Notes: a model not told the origin generated them from the sequence alone. DNA of 64,000 nucleotides from a virus (IMGVR_UViG_3300032053_000060:1-64000); one strand, 5' to 3'. Positions 35,263 through 44,004 are shown, counted from the stretch's first letter. Numbers and translations are program-made.

Positions 35263-36909
35263 ATGACGGATAATACTATTGATATAAAAATGCCTGTTTT
35301 AATAAAGAAACGTTCTGGTAAAAACGAAAAGTTGGATATTAATAAAATTCATAAAGTTCTATCATGGGCTACTGAAGGATTAAAGAATGTCTCAGTTTCA
35401 GATATTGAAGTAAACGCTAGTTTACAATTAAAGGATGGAATTAAAACTTCACAAATTCATAAAGTTTTAATTGAGTCTGCTGTAAGTTTAATATCTGCTA
35501 AAACTCCAAATTACCAATTTGTAGCTTCTAGACTTTTAAATTATTATATTAGAAAAGAAACTTTTGGGTTATACACTTCAAAAGAGTTACCACATTTAAA
35601 TAAAATTATAGAAAAAAATGTAAAACTTAAAATTTATGATAAAGTAATTCTTGAACAATATACTAAATTGGAAATTGATTCTATAAATGATTATATTCAT
35701 CATGATAGAGATTTTAATTTTGCTTATGCTGGTATACAACAAATGGTTGATAAATATTTATTAAAAGATCGAATAACTAATATTTTACATGAAACTCCAC
35801 AATATACTTTTATGGTCATAGCAATGACTGTATTTGGACATTACCCAAAAGATACAAGAATTGATTATATCCGAAGACTTTATAATCAAATTTCATTATT
35901 TAAAATTAATTTACCAACTCCTATATTATGTGGCATTAGAACACCATTGCGACAATATAGTAGTTGTACATTGATTGACATTGGTGATTCATTACCTAGT
36001 ATATTTTCATCTAACACTGCTGTTGGATATTATACTGCTAAAAGAGCAGGTATTGGTCTTAATATTGGTCGCGTTAGAGCAATTGGATCTTCAATACGAA
36101 ATGGTGAAGTTGTTCATACAGGATTAATACCATATTTAAAAATGTTAGAAGCTACAACTAAATGTACTACACAAAACGGAGTTCGTGGTGGATCATCGAC
36201 TACATATTATCCATTTTGGCATTATGAAGTAGAAGAATTATTAGTATTAAAAAATAATAAAGGTAATGACGAAAATAGAATTCGTAAAATGGATTATGGA
36301 ATACAATTATGTAGATTATTTTATAAAAGAGTAAAAAATAATGAAGATATTACTCTTTTTAGTCCGTCTGATGTAAATGGGTTATATGATAGCTTTGGAG
36401 ATAATACTAAATTTGAAGAATTATATTTAAAATATGAAAAAGATCCGCTTATAAGACATAAAAAAATAAATGCTAGAGATTTATTTTCAAAAATTGCACA
36501 AGAAAGAATTGAAACTGGAAGAATTTATATTATGAATATAGATCATACTAATGAACATAGTTCATTTAAAGATCATATAAGTATGTCTAACTTATGCGTT
36601 GTTGGTGATACTAAAATTGATATAAAAATTAATGAAATAACCCAAATTACTACCATTGAAGAATTATTTAAAACGTATAATAAAAATGATGATATAAAAA
36701 TAATGAGTATGGCATTAAATAATGAAAAACAATATTCAAATTTAGATAATGTATTTAAAACTGGTGAAACAGACGAATTAATAGAAATAACAGATGAAAA
36801 AACAGGTAAAAAATTAACATGTACATTAGAACATAAAATATATACTAAAAATAGAGGTTATGTTGAAGCTAAACATTTAAATGAAGATGATGAATTATGT
36901 ATTTTTTAA
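35263..36909 (+). CDS. nrdA: Ribonucleotide reductase large subunit NrdA, N-terminal part fused to split-intein N half
   Basis: A 548-residue protein: 444 residues of class Ia NrdA followed by 104 residues of intein N half. It begins with an ATP-cone (KKRSGKNEKLDINKIHKVL). QYSSCTLIDIGDSL holds the conserved redox Cys (C225 of E. coli), and RAGIGLNIGR and GVRGGSSTTYYPFW are typical. The extein ends at SNL, exactly where the catalytic thiyl Cys (C439 of E. coli) should follow. The rest (CVVGDTKIDI, TCTLEHKIYT) is the intein N half, ending at a stop. The enzyme therefore needs trans-splicing with the product at 37280-38326. RBS: AGAGG before the ATG. Confidence 0.93.
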   Translation: MTDNTIDIKMPVLIKKRSGKNEKLDINKIHKVLSWATEGLKNVSVSDIEVNASLQLKDGIKTSQIHKVLIESAVSLISAKTPNYQFVASRLLNYYIRKETFGLYTSKELPHLNKIIEKNVKLKIYDKVILEQYTKLEIDSINDYIHHDRDFNFAYAGIQQMVDKYLLKDRITNILHETPQYTFMVIAMTVFGHYPKDTRIDYIRRLYNQISLFKINLPTPILCGIRTPLRQYSSCTLIDIGDSLPSIFSSNTAVGYYTAKRAGIGLNIGRVRAIGSSIRNGEVVHTGLIPYLKMLEATTKCTTQNGVRGGSSTTYYPFWHYEVEELLVLKNNKGNDENRIRKMDYGIQLCRLFYKRVKNNEDITLFSPSDVNGLYDSFGDNTKFEELYLKYEKDPLIRHKKINARDLFSKIAQERIETGRIYIMNIDHTNEHSSFKDHISMSNLCVVGDTKIDIKINEITQITTIEELFKTYNKNDDIKIMSMALNNEKQYSNLDNVFKTGETDELIEITDEKTGKKLTCTLEHKIYTKNRGYVEAKHLNEDDELCIF

Positions 36910-37384
36910 ATAATAAATTAGGATAATATACTATTATGTACAGTGTTTATAAACATACTTTTAAAGAAACTAATAAATGTTATATTGGTTATACGAAATT
37001 TTTAATAATAGAACGATTAAAAAAACATCATACAAATGCAATGTCTAATATACAAACAAAGTTTTATAGAGCAATAAGAAAATATGGAATAGAAAGTATT
37101 TCTTCTGAGATTTTATTTACAACCGAAGATGAAATATTAGCAAAACAAAAAGAAATAGAATTTATAAAAATGTATGATTCATTTAAAAAAGGTTATAATA
37201 TGACATTAGGTGGTGATGGAAAAGCTAATTTTTTAATAAATTCAAAACTAAAAAAATCTAACTATATAGAAGGAAGATTATGATTAAAATTAAAAGAATA
37301 AAAAAAGATATTAATATACCAGTATATGATATTACAGTTAAAGAAACTTCAAATTTCTTTGCAAATAATATATTAATTCATAAT
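36595..37384 (+). mobile_element. Fractured split intein in nrdA with an embedded GIY-YIG gene
   Basis: The intein N half (36595-36906, 104 residues) carries Cys1 (CVVGDTK) and block B with TLEHK. The C half (37280-37384, 35 residues) carries VYDITV, the F/G blocks and LIHN before Cys+1. Between them lie a stop codon and a complete GIY-YIG endonuclease gene. All standard splicing residues are present on two separate polypeptides, so the product should trans-splice to a 757-residue NrdA, the usual length. Confidence 0.92.
36936..37283 (+). CDS. GIY-YIG homing endonuclease between the nrdA intein halves
   Basis: A 115-residue protein that is essentially one GIY-YIG nuclease domain: YSVYKH (GIY position), CYIGYT (YIG position), a conserved Arg in IIERLKKHH, a Glu in QKEIEFIKMY and a closing GYNMTLGGDG. 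It has no visible separate DNA-binding domain. It starts 26 nt after the nrdA-N stop with a weak AGGA site, and its TGA overlaps the ATG of nrdA-C. It probably makes the whole fractured intein mobile. Confidence 0.85.
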   Translation: MYSVYKHTFKETNKCYIGYTKFLIIERLKKHHTNAMSNIQTKFYRAIRKYGIESISSEILFTTEDEILAKQKEIEFIKMYDSFKKGYNMTLGGDGKANFLINSKLKKSNYIEGRL

Positions 37385-38326
37385 TGTACGGAAATAACCT
37401 TGCCAACAACTCCAATAAATACTATTGATGATTCTGAAGGCGAAATAGCGTTATGCGTTTTATCCGCTGTTAATTTAGGACAAATAAATGATTTAGATGA
37501 CTTAGAAGAGACTTGCGAATTAATAGTTCGTACATTAGATTTCGTAGTTGAACATCAAGAATACCCAGTTAAATCTGCTGAACATATGAAAAGTCGAAGA
37601 AGTATTGGAGTTGGATTTACAAATTTAGCTTATTATCTTGCTAAAAATAAAGTAGGATATGATAAAACTGGTTATGAATTAATAGATAAAACTGCTGAAG
37701 CATTTCAATATTATTTACTTAAAGCATCTGTTAAATTAGCAAAAGAATTTGGTCCTTGTGCATATTTTAATAAAACGAAATATTCTGATGGAATTCTTCC
37801 AATTGACACGTATAATAAAAATGTTGATAAATTTTATAAAAGAGAATTGACATACGATTGGGAATTATTACGAAAAGATATTATACAATATGGTATTAGA
37901 AATTCTACATTATCAACTCAAATGCCATGCGAATCTTCTTCAGTACTAAATAATTCTACAAATGGCATAGAACCACCAAGAGGTTTGGTATCTACTAAAA
38001 AATCTAAGCAAGGGCTTCTAAAACAAGTTGTACCAGAAGCTAATAAGATTGGGCATTTTTATACTACAGCTTATGAAATGTCTAATGATGGATACTTAGA
38101 AATAGTTTCATTAATACAAAAATATTTTGATCAGGCTATGTCTGTAAACAATTATTATGACTTTACAAAATATGAAGATGGAGAATTGCCATTATCTATT
38201 GTTTTAGACAATATTATGTATGCTTATTCGTTGGGAATAAAAACTTTATATTATGCAAATTCCAATGATGGTAAAACTGACTCAGATAAAGAATCTGATT
38301 GCTTAGGTGGCGCTTGTTCGGTATAA
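37280..38326 (+). CDS. nrdA: Split-intein C half fused to NrdA C-terminal part
   Basis: A 348-residue protein: 35 residues of intein C half (IPVYDITV, NFFANNILIHN) followed by 313 residues of NrdA. The extein opens with CTEITLPTTP; this first Cys is the thiyl-radical Cys, with the essential Glu two residues on. IALCVLSAVNLG holds the second redox Cys (C462 of E. coli), GIKTLYYANS holds the two radical-transfer tyrosines, and the C-terminal CLGGACSV supplies the shuttle cysteines. GAAGGAAG precedes the ATG, which overlaps the stop of the GIY-YIG gene. It is not active until spliced. Confidence 0.93.
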   Translation: MIKIKRIKKDINIPVYDITVKETSNFFANNILIHNCTEITLPTTPINTIDDSEGEIALCVLSAVNLGQINDLDDLEETCELIVRTLDFVVEHQEYPVKSAEHMKSRRSIGVGFTNLAYYLAKNKVGYDKTGYELIDKTAEAFQYYLLKASVKLAKEFGPCAYFNKTKYSDGILPIDTYNKNVDKFYKRELTYDWELLRKDIIQYGIRNSTLSTQMPCESSSVLNNSTNGIEPPRGLVSTKKSKQGLLKQVVPEANKIGHFYTTAYEMSNDGYLEIVSLIQKYFDQAMSVNNYYDFTKYEDGELPLSIVLDNIMYAYSLGIKTLYYANSNDGKTDSDKESDCLGGACSV

Positions 38327-38344
38327 TATCATTAAGGATAAATT

Positions 38345-39412
38345 ATGAAACAAATAATTAATTTAAAACAAATAGATTTTACAAAAGAACCTATGTTTTT
38401 TGGTGAAGGTTTAAACTTACAACGGTATGATTCTTTTAAATATAAAAAGTTTTTTGATTTATTTAAAGAACAGATGTCGTTTTTTTGGCGACCAGAAGAA
38501 ATATCTTTAATGAAAGATATTAACGATTATAAAAATTTAACAGATCATGAGCAAAAGATTTTCACTAGAAATCTTTTGTATCAAACATTATTAGATTCGG
38601 TACAAGCCAGAGCGATACCTTATATATCTGAACGTACATCTTTGCCAGAAATAGAAGCATCATGTTCTGCATGGCAATTTTTTGAACAAATACATTCATA
38701 TTCATATACTTATATAATAAAAAATATTTATGCGAACCCGTCAGAAGTATTTGATGAAGCATTAAAAAATGAAGAAATTAAAAAAAGAGCATTAAGTGTT
38801 ACAAAATATTATAACGATTTAATAAATTCTTATGGTGAATCCGATATAGATCAAAAGAAAAAATTATATTTAACGTTAATATCTGTAAATATTTTAGAAG
38901 GTATTAGGTTTTATGTGTCATTTGCATGTTCTTATTGTTTTGCGCAAAACAAAAGTATGGAAGGTAATGCTAAAATAATTTCTTTAATAAATAGAGATGA
39001 AAATTTACATTTAGCAATGACGCAAAATATCATAAAAATACTTAAAAATAATGAAAGTGAAGGATTTGTTGAAATTGCAAAAGAATTAGAAGATGAATGT
39101 ATAAAAATGTATCAAGATGCAGCAAATGAAGAAATTGCATGGGCGCAATATCTTTTTTCTGAAGGAAGTATGTTAGGATTAAATGCTGAAATATTAGAAC
39201 TATATATGAAATATTTAACAAATAAACGAATGACTTCCATTGGCATGAAACCAATATTTGGTAAAATTGATAATCCTATTAATTGGATTAAACAGTGGAC
39301 AGAAGGAAAAGACGTTCAAATCGCTCCACAAGAGACTGAAATAGAGTCATATAAAATTTCATCTATTAAAAATGATATAAATAAAATAAATTTTGATAAA
39401 TTCGTTTTATAA
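38345..39412 (+). CDS. nrdB: Ribonucleotide reductase small subunit NrdB (class Ia)
   Basis: A 355-residue di-iron subunit that makes the tyrosyl radical for NrdA. Metal ligands appear in LLDSVQ (Asp), FFEQIHSYSYTY (Glu and His), ILEGIRFY (Glu) and NRDENLHLAM (Glu and His); the radical Tyr is in HSYSYTYII, as in E. coli (HSRSYTHII). It starts 18 nt after nrdA-C with an AAGGA site and no terminator between, so the two are co-expressed. Confidence 0.95.
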   Translation: MKQIINLKQIDFTKEPMFFGEGLNLQRYDSFKYKKFFDLFKEQMSFFWRPEEISLMKDINDYKNLTDHEQKIFTRNLLYQTLLDSVQARAIPYISERTSLPEIEASCSAWQFFEQIHSYSYTYIIKNIYANPSEVFDEALKNEEIKKRALSVTKYYNDLINSYGESDIDQKKKLYLTLISVNILEGIRFYVSFACSYCFAQNKSMEGNAKIISLINRDENLHLAMTQNIIKILKNNESEGFVEIAKELEDECIKMYQDAANEEIAWAQYLFSEGSMLGLNAEILELYMKYLTNKRMTSIGMKPIFGKIDNPINWIKQWTEGKDVQIAPQETEIESYKISSIKNDINKINFDKFVL

Positions 39413-39419
39413 AAATATA

Positions 39420-39447
39420 TTGATTAATAGTAAAAAAGATGTATAAT
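39420..39447 (+). promoter_or_regulatory. sigma70-type promoter of the class II reductase
   Basis: TTGATT, 16-nt spacer, TATAAT, just after nrdB and about 98 nt before the reductase ATG. Separate control of the two reductases is therefore possible. Confidence 0.7.
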
Positions 39448-39544
39448 TTAATCATGATAAAAGTTAATATTAATTTTTATTTTAAGGGTGATAAATAACC
39501 TTACCATTATTAATTTTAAAATAAAAAGAAATAGGAGTTTAATT

Positions 39545-42500
39545 ATGTCGATTAAAGCTTTACAAGAATATACTCGTTATGCTAAATATGCAAAATTTTT
39601 ACCAGAAAAACAACGTAGAGAAACCTGGGATGAACAAGTTGATAGAGTTTTTGATATGCATGCTAAAAAATTAGGTGATAAATTAGAATTAATAAAGGAT
39701 GATTTTGAATTTGCTAAAAATATGATGCGTCGTAAACGTATATTAGGATCTCAAAGAGCCTTACAGTTTGGTGGTGAACCAATTTTAAAGAAAAATGTTA
39801 GAATTTATAATTGTTTTGATAAAAACACCAAATTTATTACAAATAAAGGAACGAAATCATTTAAAGAATTTAATGATGGCGATGATGTTACAGTTTTATC
39901 TGGTCTTGGTAATTGGAAACCAGCTAAAGTCAAATCATATGGTGAACAATCGTTAAATAAAATTATTATAAAAAGAGGATTAGCTGAATATACAATAAAC
40001 GCCACTAAAAATCATAGGTGGATATTAAAAGATGGCAGTGAAACAACAAATTTAAAAGTTGGAGACAGCTTACAATTTGCTCCAAATATAACAAATTCAG
40101 AATATGATGATTTTACACCGTTCCAAAAACTTTATTGGTGTTATGGGTATGTTTATGGTGATGGAACCAAATTAAAGAATAAAAAAGGAGAATATGTGTA
40201 TTCTATGGTTAGATTATGTAAAAAAGATTCAAAATATCAAAATAGATTTACTGAAATGGGATTTAAAACAAATACAAATTTATCATTAAACGGTGATTTT
40301 TTTGCATACACTGGATCTTATTTGAAAACTTGTCCAAATTTAGAAACGGATTCTAAAGAATTAATATACGCTTTTATAAAAGGATATTTAGCTGCTGACG
40401 GTAATAAAAACAGATCAAATGATGTGTTACGAACATATGAATCTATTCAATCATCAGAAAAATCTCACATAGAATTTTTAAGAAAAGCGTTACCAATGTG
40501 TGGATATTACATCGTATCTGAAAAAGATTTAACTGGTGAAGAAACTAATTTTGGTATTAGACCATATACTATACAATTTAGAATAATTAATACATATGGA
40601 AAAACTGCCGTATCCTTTAAAGTAGATGAAATAATAGAAAATATAAAAACGGAAATGGTATGGTGTCTTGAAGTAGAGGATGATAAATCGTTTGTTTTAC
40701 CACACGGGTTTGTTACTGGAAATTGCTGCGCTTCATATTGTGATCGTCCTAGATTTTTCCAAGAAGCATTATTTAATTTATTAGCTGGAACTGGTGTAGG
40801 GTTTAGCGTTCAATTAAAAGATATTGAAAAATTACCAACAATAAATAAATTAAATGATGAAAAAGTCATTTATAATATAGAAGACAGTATTGAAGGATGG
40901 TCTGATGCTTTAGGAATATTAGTATCATCATATTTTACTAACAATCAACCATTTGAAGAATATTTTGGAAAAACAATACAATTTAACTTTGATAAAATAA
41001 GACCATCAGGCTCCCCTTTAAGTTGGGGTGGTAAAGCTCCAGGACCAAATGCTTTGAAAAAAAGTTTAGAAAAAATTAAAAATATATTCGAAATTGCTTT
41101 AAATGATGGAAGAAATAAATTAAAACCTATTGAAGCATATGATATAGTTATGCATGCTTCAGATGGTGTTATTTCTGGAGGAGTTCGTAGATCAGCAACT
41201 ATTTGCTTATTTTCTCCATTCGATGAAGAAATGTGTAAAGCTAAAACTGGAGATTGGTTTATTAAAAATCCGCAAAGAGGAAGATCGAATAACTCCGCAA
41301 TTTTAGTAAGAAACAAAACTACAAAAGAAGAATTTAATAAATTATTTAAATCAACAAAAGAGTTTGGTGAACCTGGATTTGTATGGGCTGAAAATGATAG
41401 GGTTCTTTTTAACCCATGTTGTGAGATTTCACTTTATGGATATACAGAAGATAGTGAATCTGGATGGGAATTTTGTAATTTATGTACTATAAATATGAAA
41501 AAATGTAAGACAGAACAAGATTTTTTTGATGCATGTAAAGCATCTTCAATATTAGGAACTATTCAAGCTATGTATACAGATTTTCCATATTTAGGAAATG
41601 TGACTGAAAAAATAGTTCGTAGAGAAGCCTTATTAGGATGTTCTATTACTGGTTTTATGGATAATCCAGAAATAGCATTAAATCCAAAAATTCAAAAAAA
41701 TGGTGCCGAAATAATAGTAAAAGAGAATGAAAAAATTTCTAAAATATTAGGGATAAATGCGGCAGCAAGAGTTACGACAGTAAAACCTGAAGGCTCGGCA
41801 TCATGTTTATTAGGAAGTTCATCTGGCATTCATCCACATCATGCAAAAAGATATATTAGACGAGTACAAGCTAATAAATCTGAATTTCCTTTACAGTATT
41901 TTAAATTACATAATCCTAAAGCTATAGAAGAGTCTGTTTGGTCACAAAATAAAACAGACGATGTTATTTCATTTTTATGTGAAGTTCCAGAAGGAGCTAG
42001 AGTTAAAACCCAAATTGGAGCAATCGAATTATTAAAAAATGTAATGTCTACACAACAAAATTGGATAGAGTATGGCACTACAAAAAGAAGTGTACAACCA
42101 TGGTTGAGACATAATGTAAGTAATACAATAACTGTTAAAGATTCAGAATGGGATGAAGTTGAAAAATTTATTTATGACAATAAACAATGGTTTGCTGGAA
42201 TTTCGTTATTACCAGCTAGTGGTGATTTGGATTATCCACAAGCTCCATTTTCAACAATTTTAACAGAAAAAGAAATAATATTGGAATTTGGCGAAGGTGC
42301 TTTATTTGCGTCTGGATTAATTGTGGACGGACAACACGCATTTGATAATAATTTATGGAAAGCGTGTGATAGCGCATTGGGTATTGGAGAAAAATTAGAA
42401 TTACCAGTGTTATCATCGGAACCAACAATGCCTATAAAAAATGGGTATACCAACAAAGTATACACACAAAAATTAAAAATATACACTGAAGAATTGACCA

Positions 42501-42811
42501 AGTTTTTTAATGATAAAGAAAAATATGATAAAATTTTCATGAAATTAGATTGGAATAGAAGATTTCAACAATTTTCTGATAGATATGTTGAAGGCAATTT
42601 GCGTAAATGTTGTCATTTATTAAAATATGTATCATTATGGAAATTATGGTTAGATTTAAAACGTGAATATGTTGATGTAGATTGGTCATTAGCTGTTGAA
42701 GAAGAATATAGTATTGATATGAGTACTATAGCTGGCGCAGCATGTCAAGGTGGTGCGTGTGAAATAGGAGATTTAGGCGATTCTATAAAATCAGCAAAAG
42801 AAAATAAATGA
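39545..42811 (+). CDS. Class II (adenosylcobalamin-dependent) ribonucleotide reductase, RTPR-like, with intein
   Basis: A 1,088-residue precursor; without the intein it has 784 residues, similar to the monomeric class II reductases (Lactobacillus RTPR 739). Matches include FLPEKQRRETWDEQV, GTGVGFSVQ, FNFDKIRPSGSPL followed by a Gly-rich AP GP block, GVRRSAT, NPCCEISL (catalytic Cys), TTVKPEGSASCLLG and the C-terminal CQGGACEI pair of thiols. The enzyme would use vitamin B12 and need no oxygen or small subunit. I start at 39545 because TAGGAG precedes it; a GTG at 39488 has no ribosome site. The intein lies before the conserved Cys of YNC. Confidence 0.9.
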   Translation: MSIKALQEYTRYAKYAKFLPEKQRRETWDEQVDRVFDMHAKKLGDKLELIKDDFEFAKNMMRRKRILGSQRALQFGGEPILKKNVRIYNCFDKNTKFITNKGTKSFKEFNDGDDVTVLSGLGNWKPAKVKSYGEQSLNKIIIKRGLAEYTINATKNHRWILKDGSETTNLKVGDSLQFAPNITNSEYDDFTPFQKLYWCYGYVYGDGTKLKNKKGEYVYSMVRLCKKDSKYQNRFTEMGFKTNTNLSLNGDFFAYTGSYLKTCPNLETDSKELIYAFIKGYLAADGNKNRSNDVLRTYESIQSSEKSHIEFLRKALPMCGYYIVSEKDLTGEETNFGIRPYTIQFRIINTYGKTAVSFKVDEIIENIKTEMVWCLEVEDDKSFVLPHGFVTGNCCASYCDRPRFFQEALFNLLAGTGVGFSVQLKDIEKLPTINKLNDEKVIYNIEDSIEGWSDALGILVSSYFTNNQPFEEYFGKTIQFNFDKIRPSGSPLSWGGKAPGPNALKKSLEKIKNIFEIALNDGRNKLKPIEAYDIVMHASDGVISGGVRRSATICLFSPFDEEMCKAKTGDWFIKNPQRGRSNNSAILVRNKTTKEEFNKLFKSTKEFGEPGFVWAENDRVLFNPCCEISLYGYTEDSESGWEFCNLCTINMKKCKTEQDFFDACKASSILGTIQAMYTDFPYLGNVTEKIVRREALLGCSITGFMDNPEIALNPKIQKNGAEIIVKENEKISKILGINAAARVTTVKPEGSASCLLGSSSGIHPHHAKRYIRRVQANKSEFPLQYFKLHNPKAIEESVWSQNKTDDVISFLCEVPEGARVKTQIGAIELLKNVMSTQQNWIEYGTTKRSVQPWLRHNVSNTITVKDSEWDEVEKFIYDNKQWFAGISLLPASGDLDYPQAPFSTILTEKEIILEFGEGALFASGLIVDGQHAFDNNLWKACDSALGIGEKLELPVLSSEPTMPIKNGYTNKVYTQKLKIYTEELTKFFNDKEKYDKIFMKLDWNRRFQQFSDRYVEGNLRKCCHLLKYVSLWKLWLDLKREYVDVDWSLAVEEEYSIDMSTIAGAACQGGACEIGDLGDSIKSAKENK
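39812..40723 (+). mobile_element. Intein with LAGLIDADG endonuclease in the class II reductase
   Basis: A 304-residue intein. It starts CFDKNTKFIT, has a block B with ATKNHRW, two LAGLIDADG-type motifs (WCYGYVYGDG and FIKGYLAADG) and ends VWCLEVED...FVTGN before Cys+1. The residue before the final Asn is Gly and not the usual His, so splicing may be slower or depend on another residue. Otherwise it looks intact. Confidence 0.88.
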
Positions 42812-42868
42812 AATCGCAAACGTATAAAATAACCTCACGAACGAGTTTGGTATAAGTGGAAACGATTT
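42811..42868. other. Nested inverted repeats between convergent genes
   Basis: AAATCG (42811-42816) and CAAAC (42817-42821) can pair with CGATTT (42863-42868) and GTTTG (42845-42849). The element sits between the convergent class II reductase and metallopeptidase genes and may end transcription. There is no clear T run. Confidence 0.3.
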
Positions 42869-42876
42869 GGAAAACA

Positions 42877-43383
42877 TTAAACATCTTTAGACAATAGACT
42901 TATTGTATATATTTCTGGATTTTGTAATCCGAACATATATACAATATCTCCAGCTTTAGTGTTAGCTTCAGCTTCTAATTCTAGATTCCTACCATTTAAA
43001 TCTTTAGGAATTTTATTTAACGTATTTTGCCAGTAATGAGTTAATTCATGTGCAATAGTTCTTATAATATCTGCTAATCCTCTATTTTTACCATATACAT
43101 TAATAATATTACCATTTAAATCAAAAGAACCATAAGTCATACCTTCTTTTCTTGTAAATAAAATATTAATTTTTGGTATTTCTTCTAATTCTAATTGTTC
43201 TTTTATGAAATCCATAAATTTTTGAATTATCATTATATTATTATCATTAATATTAAATTCTGGTTCAAAAGATATATTTTGTTTATCAGATTCAGTTAAT
43301 GGTATATACGATTCTTCTAAAATTTGATCTATTTCAAGTTCTGACTCTGTAAATTTATTTATTAATTTAGTTTTAAATGACAT
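42877..43383 (-). CDS. HExxH zinc metallopeptidase
   Basis: A 168-residue probable zinc metallopeptidase. The active-site helix is AHELTHYWQ with H112, E113 and H116; a third ligand could be E137 or E139 in LELEAEAN. The first 45 residues look like a flexible leader. No signal peptide is seen. A TATAAATA box lies 19-26 nt before the ATG and AAGGA lies closer, so late expression is likely. It may cut a virion protein or a host envelope protein; the substrate is unknown. Confidence 0.75.
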   Translation of the reverse strand: MSFKTKLINKFTESELEIDQILEESYIPLTESDKQNISFEPEFNINDNNIMIIQKFMDFIKEQLELEEIPKINILFTRKEGMTYGSFDLNGNIINVYGKNRGLADIIRTIAHELTHYWQNTLNKIPKDLNGRNLELEAEANTKAGDIVYMFGLQNPEIYTISLLSKDV

Positions 43384-43401
43384 AATATATCCTTTTTACT
43401 A

Positions 43402-43409
43402 TATTTATA
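43402..43409 (-). promoter_or_regulatory. Possible late promoter box of the metallopeptidase
   Basis: Exact TATAAATA on the minus strand between the sulfotransferase stop and the metallopeptidase start. Confidence 0.45.
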
Positions 43410-43433
43410 TCTTTTATAATCGTATTTTATATA

Positions 43434-43997
43434 TTATAATTTTTCCCAAAGTAAAAAGTCTTCTTTAAAATAATCTTTAATCAATGAAATTTGTTTTAAT
43501 GATAAATCATTTATTATATATTTTTTATCAGATGTATTTATATTTGGAAATTCTGGTGGAATATTTATATTAAATTTTTCATTTATATCTTTTATAATGA
43601 TATTAAGACCATTTTCATATTTATAAATTTTATCATGTTTAAAAAATTTTACATGAGTTATTTGTTTTTTATATTCTAAATTATATTTTAAAAAATCTAC
43701 TTTTTCTATAAGTGATAAATCTATTTCTGAAGAATTTAAAATATTTTTGAAAAGATTTAGTACATTAATTTTTACAATAATATTAGTATTTATATAATTT
43801 ATTACACTAACATACCTATTTATCGGATTTCTGAGTATTGTAAATATAAAATTATTTTCATTTTCATATTTTTTAAATTGTGTATCTAATATATGTTCCG
43901 TAGATAAAAATTTAATATTTTTTAAATTTTCATTAAAATGTTTTATAATAGAACGACCGCCAGTTTTTGCAATATGATTAAATAAAATATGATTCAT
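43434..43997 (-). CDS. Sulfotransferase-like protein
   Basis: A 187-residue protein with the two co-factor motifs of PAPS-dependent sulfotransferases: HIAKTGGRSI (K11-S16, 5'-phosphosulfate loop) and FTILRNPINRYVSV (R56 and S64, 3'-phosphate binding). Bacterial and phage carbohydrate sulfotransferases share this pattern. It is shorter than most family members (about 220-280), so the acceptor-binding part may be reduced. It starts 7 nt after gp46 in the same operon. With the phage glycosyltransferases it may decorate a glycan; the acceptor is unknown. Confidence 0.75.
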   Translation of the reverse strand: MNHILFNHIAKTGGRSIIKHFNENLKNIKFLSTEHILDTQFKKYENENNFIFTILRNPINRYVSVINYINTNIIVKINVLNLFKNILNSSEIDLSLIEKVDFLKYNLEYKKQITHVKFFKHDKIYKYENGLNIIIKDINEKFNINIPPEFPNINTSDKKYIINDLSLKQISLIKDYFKEDFLLWEKL

Positions 43998-44004
43998 ATA
44001 TTTA

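Noticed and set aside
35263-38326. nrdA as a pseudogene broken by an inserted endonuclease gene
   Set aside because: Both fragments have intact intein ends with all splicing residues, every catalytic residue of NrdA is kept, and each piece has its own ribosome site.
39488-39544. Upstream GTG start of the class II reductase
   Set aside because: No ribosome site precedes it, while TAGGAG is placed correctly before the ATG at 39545.
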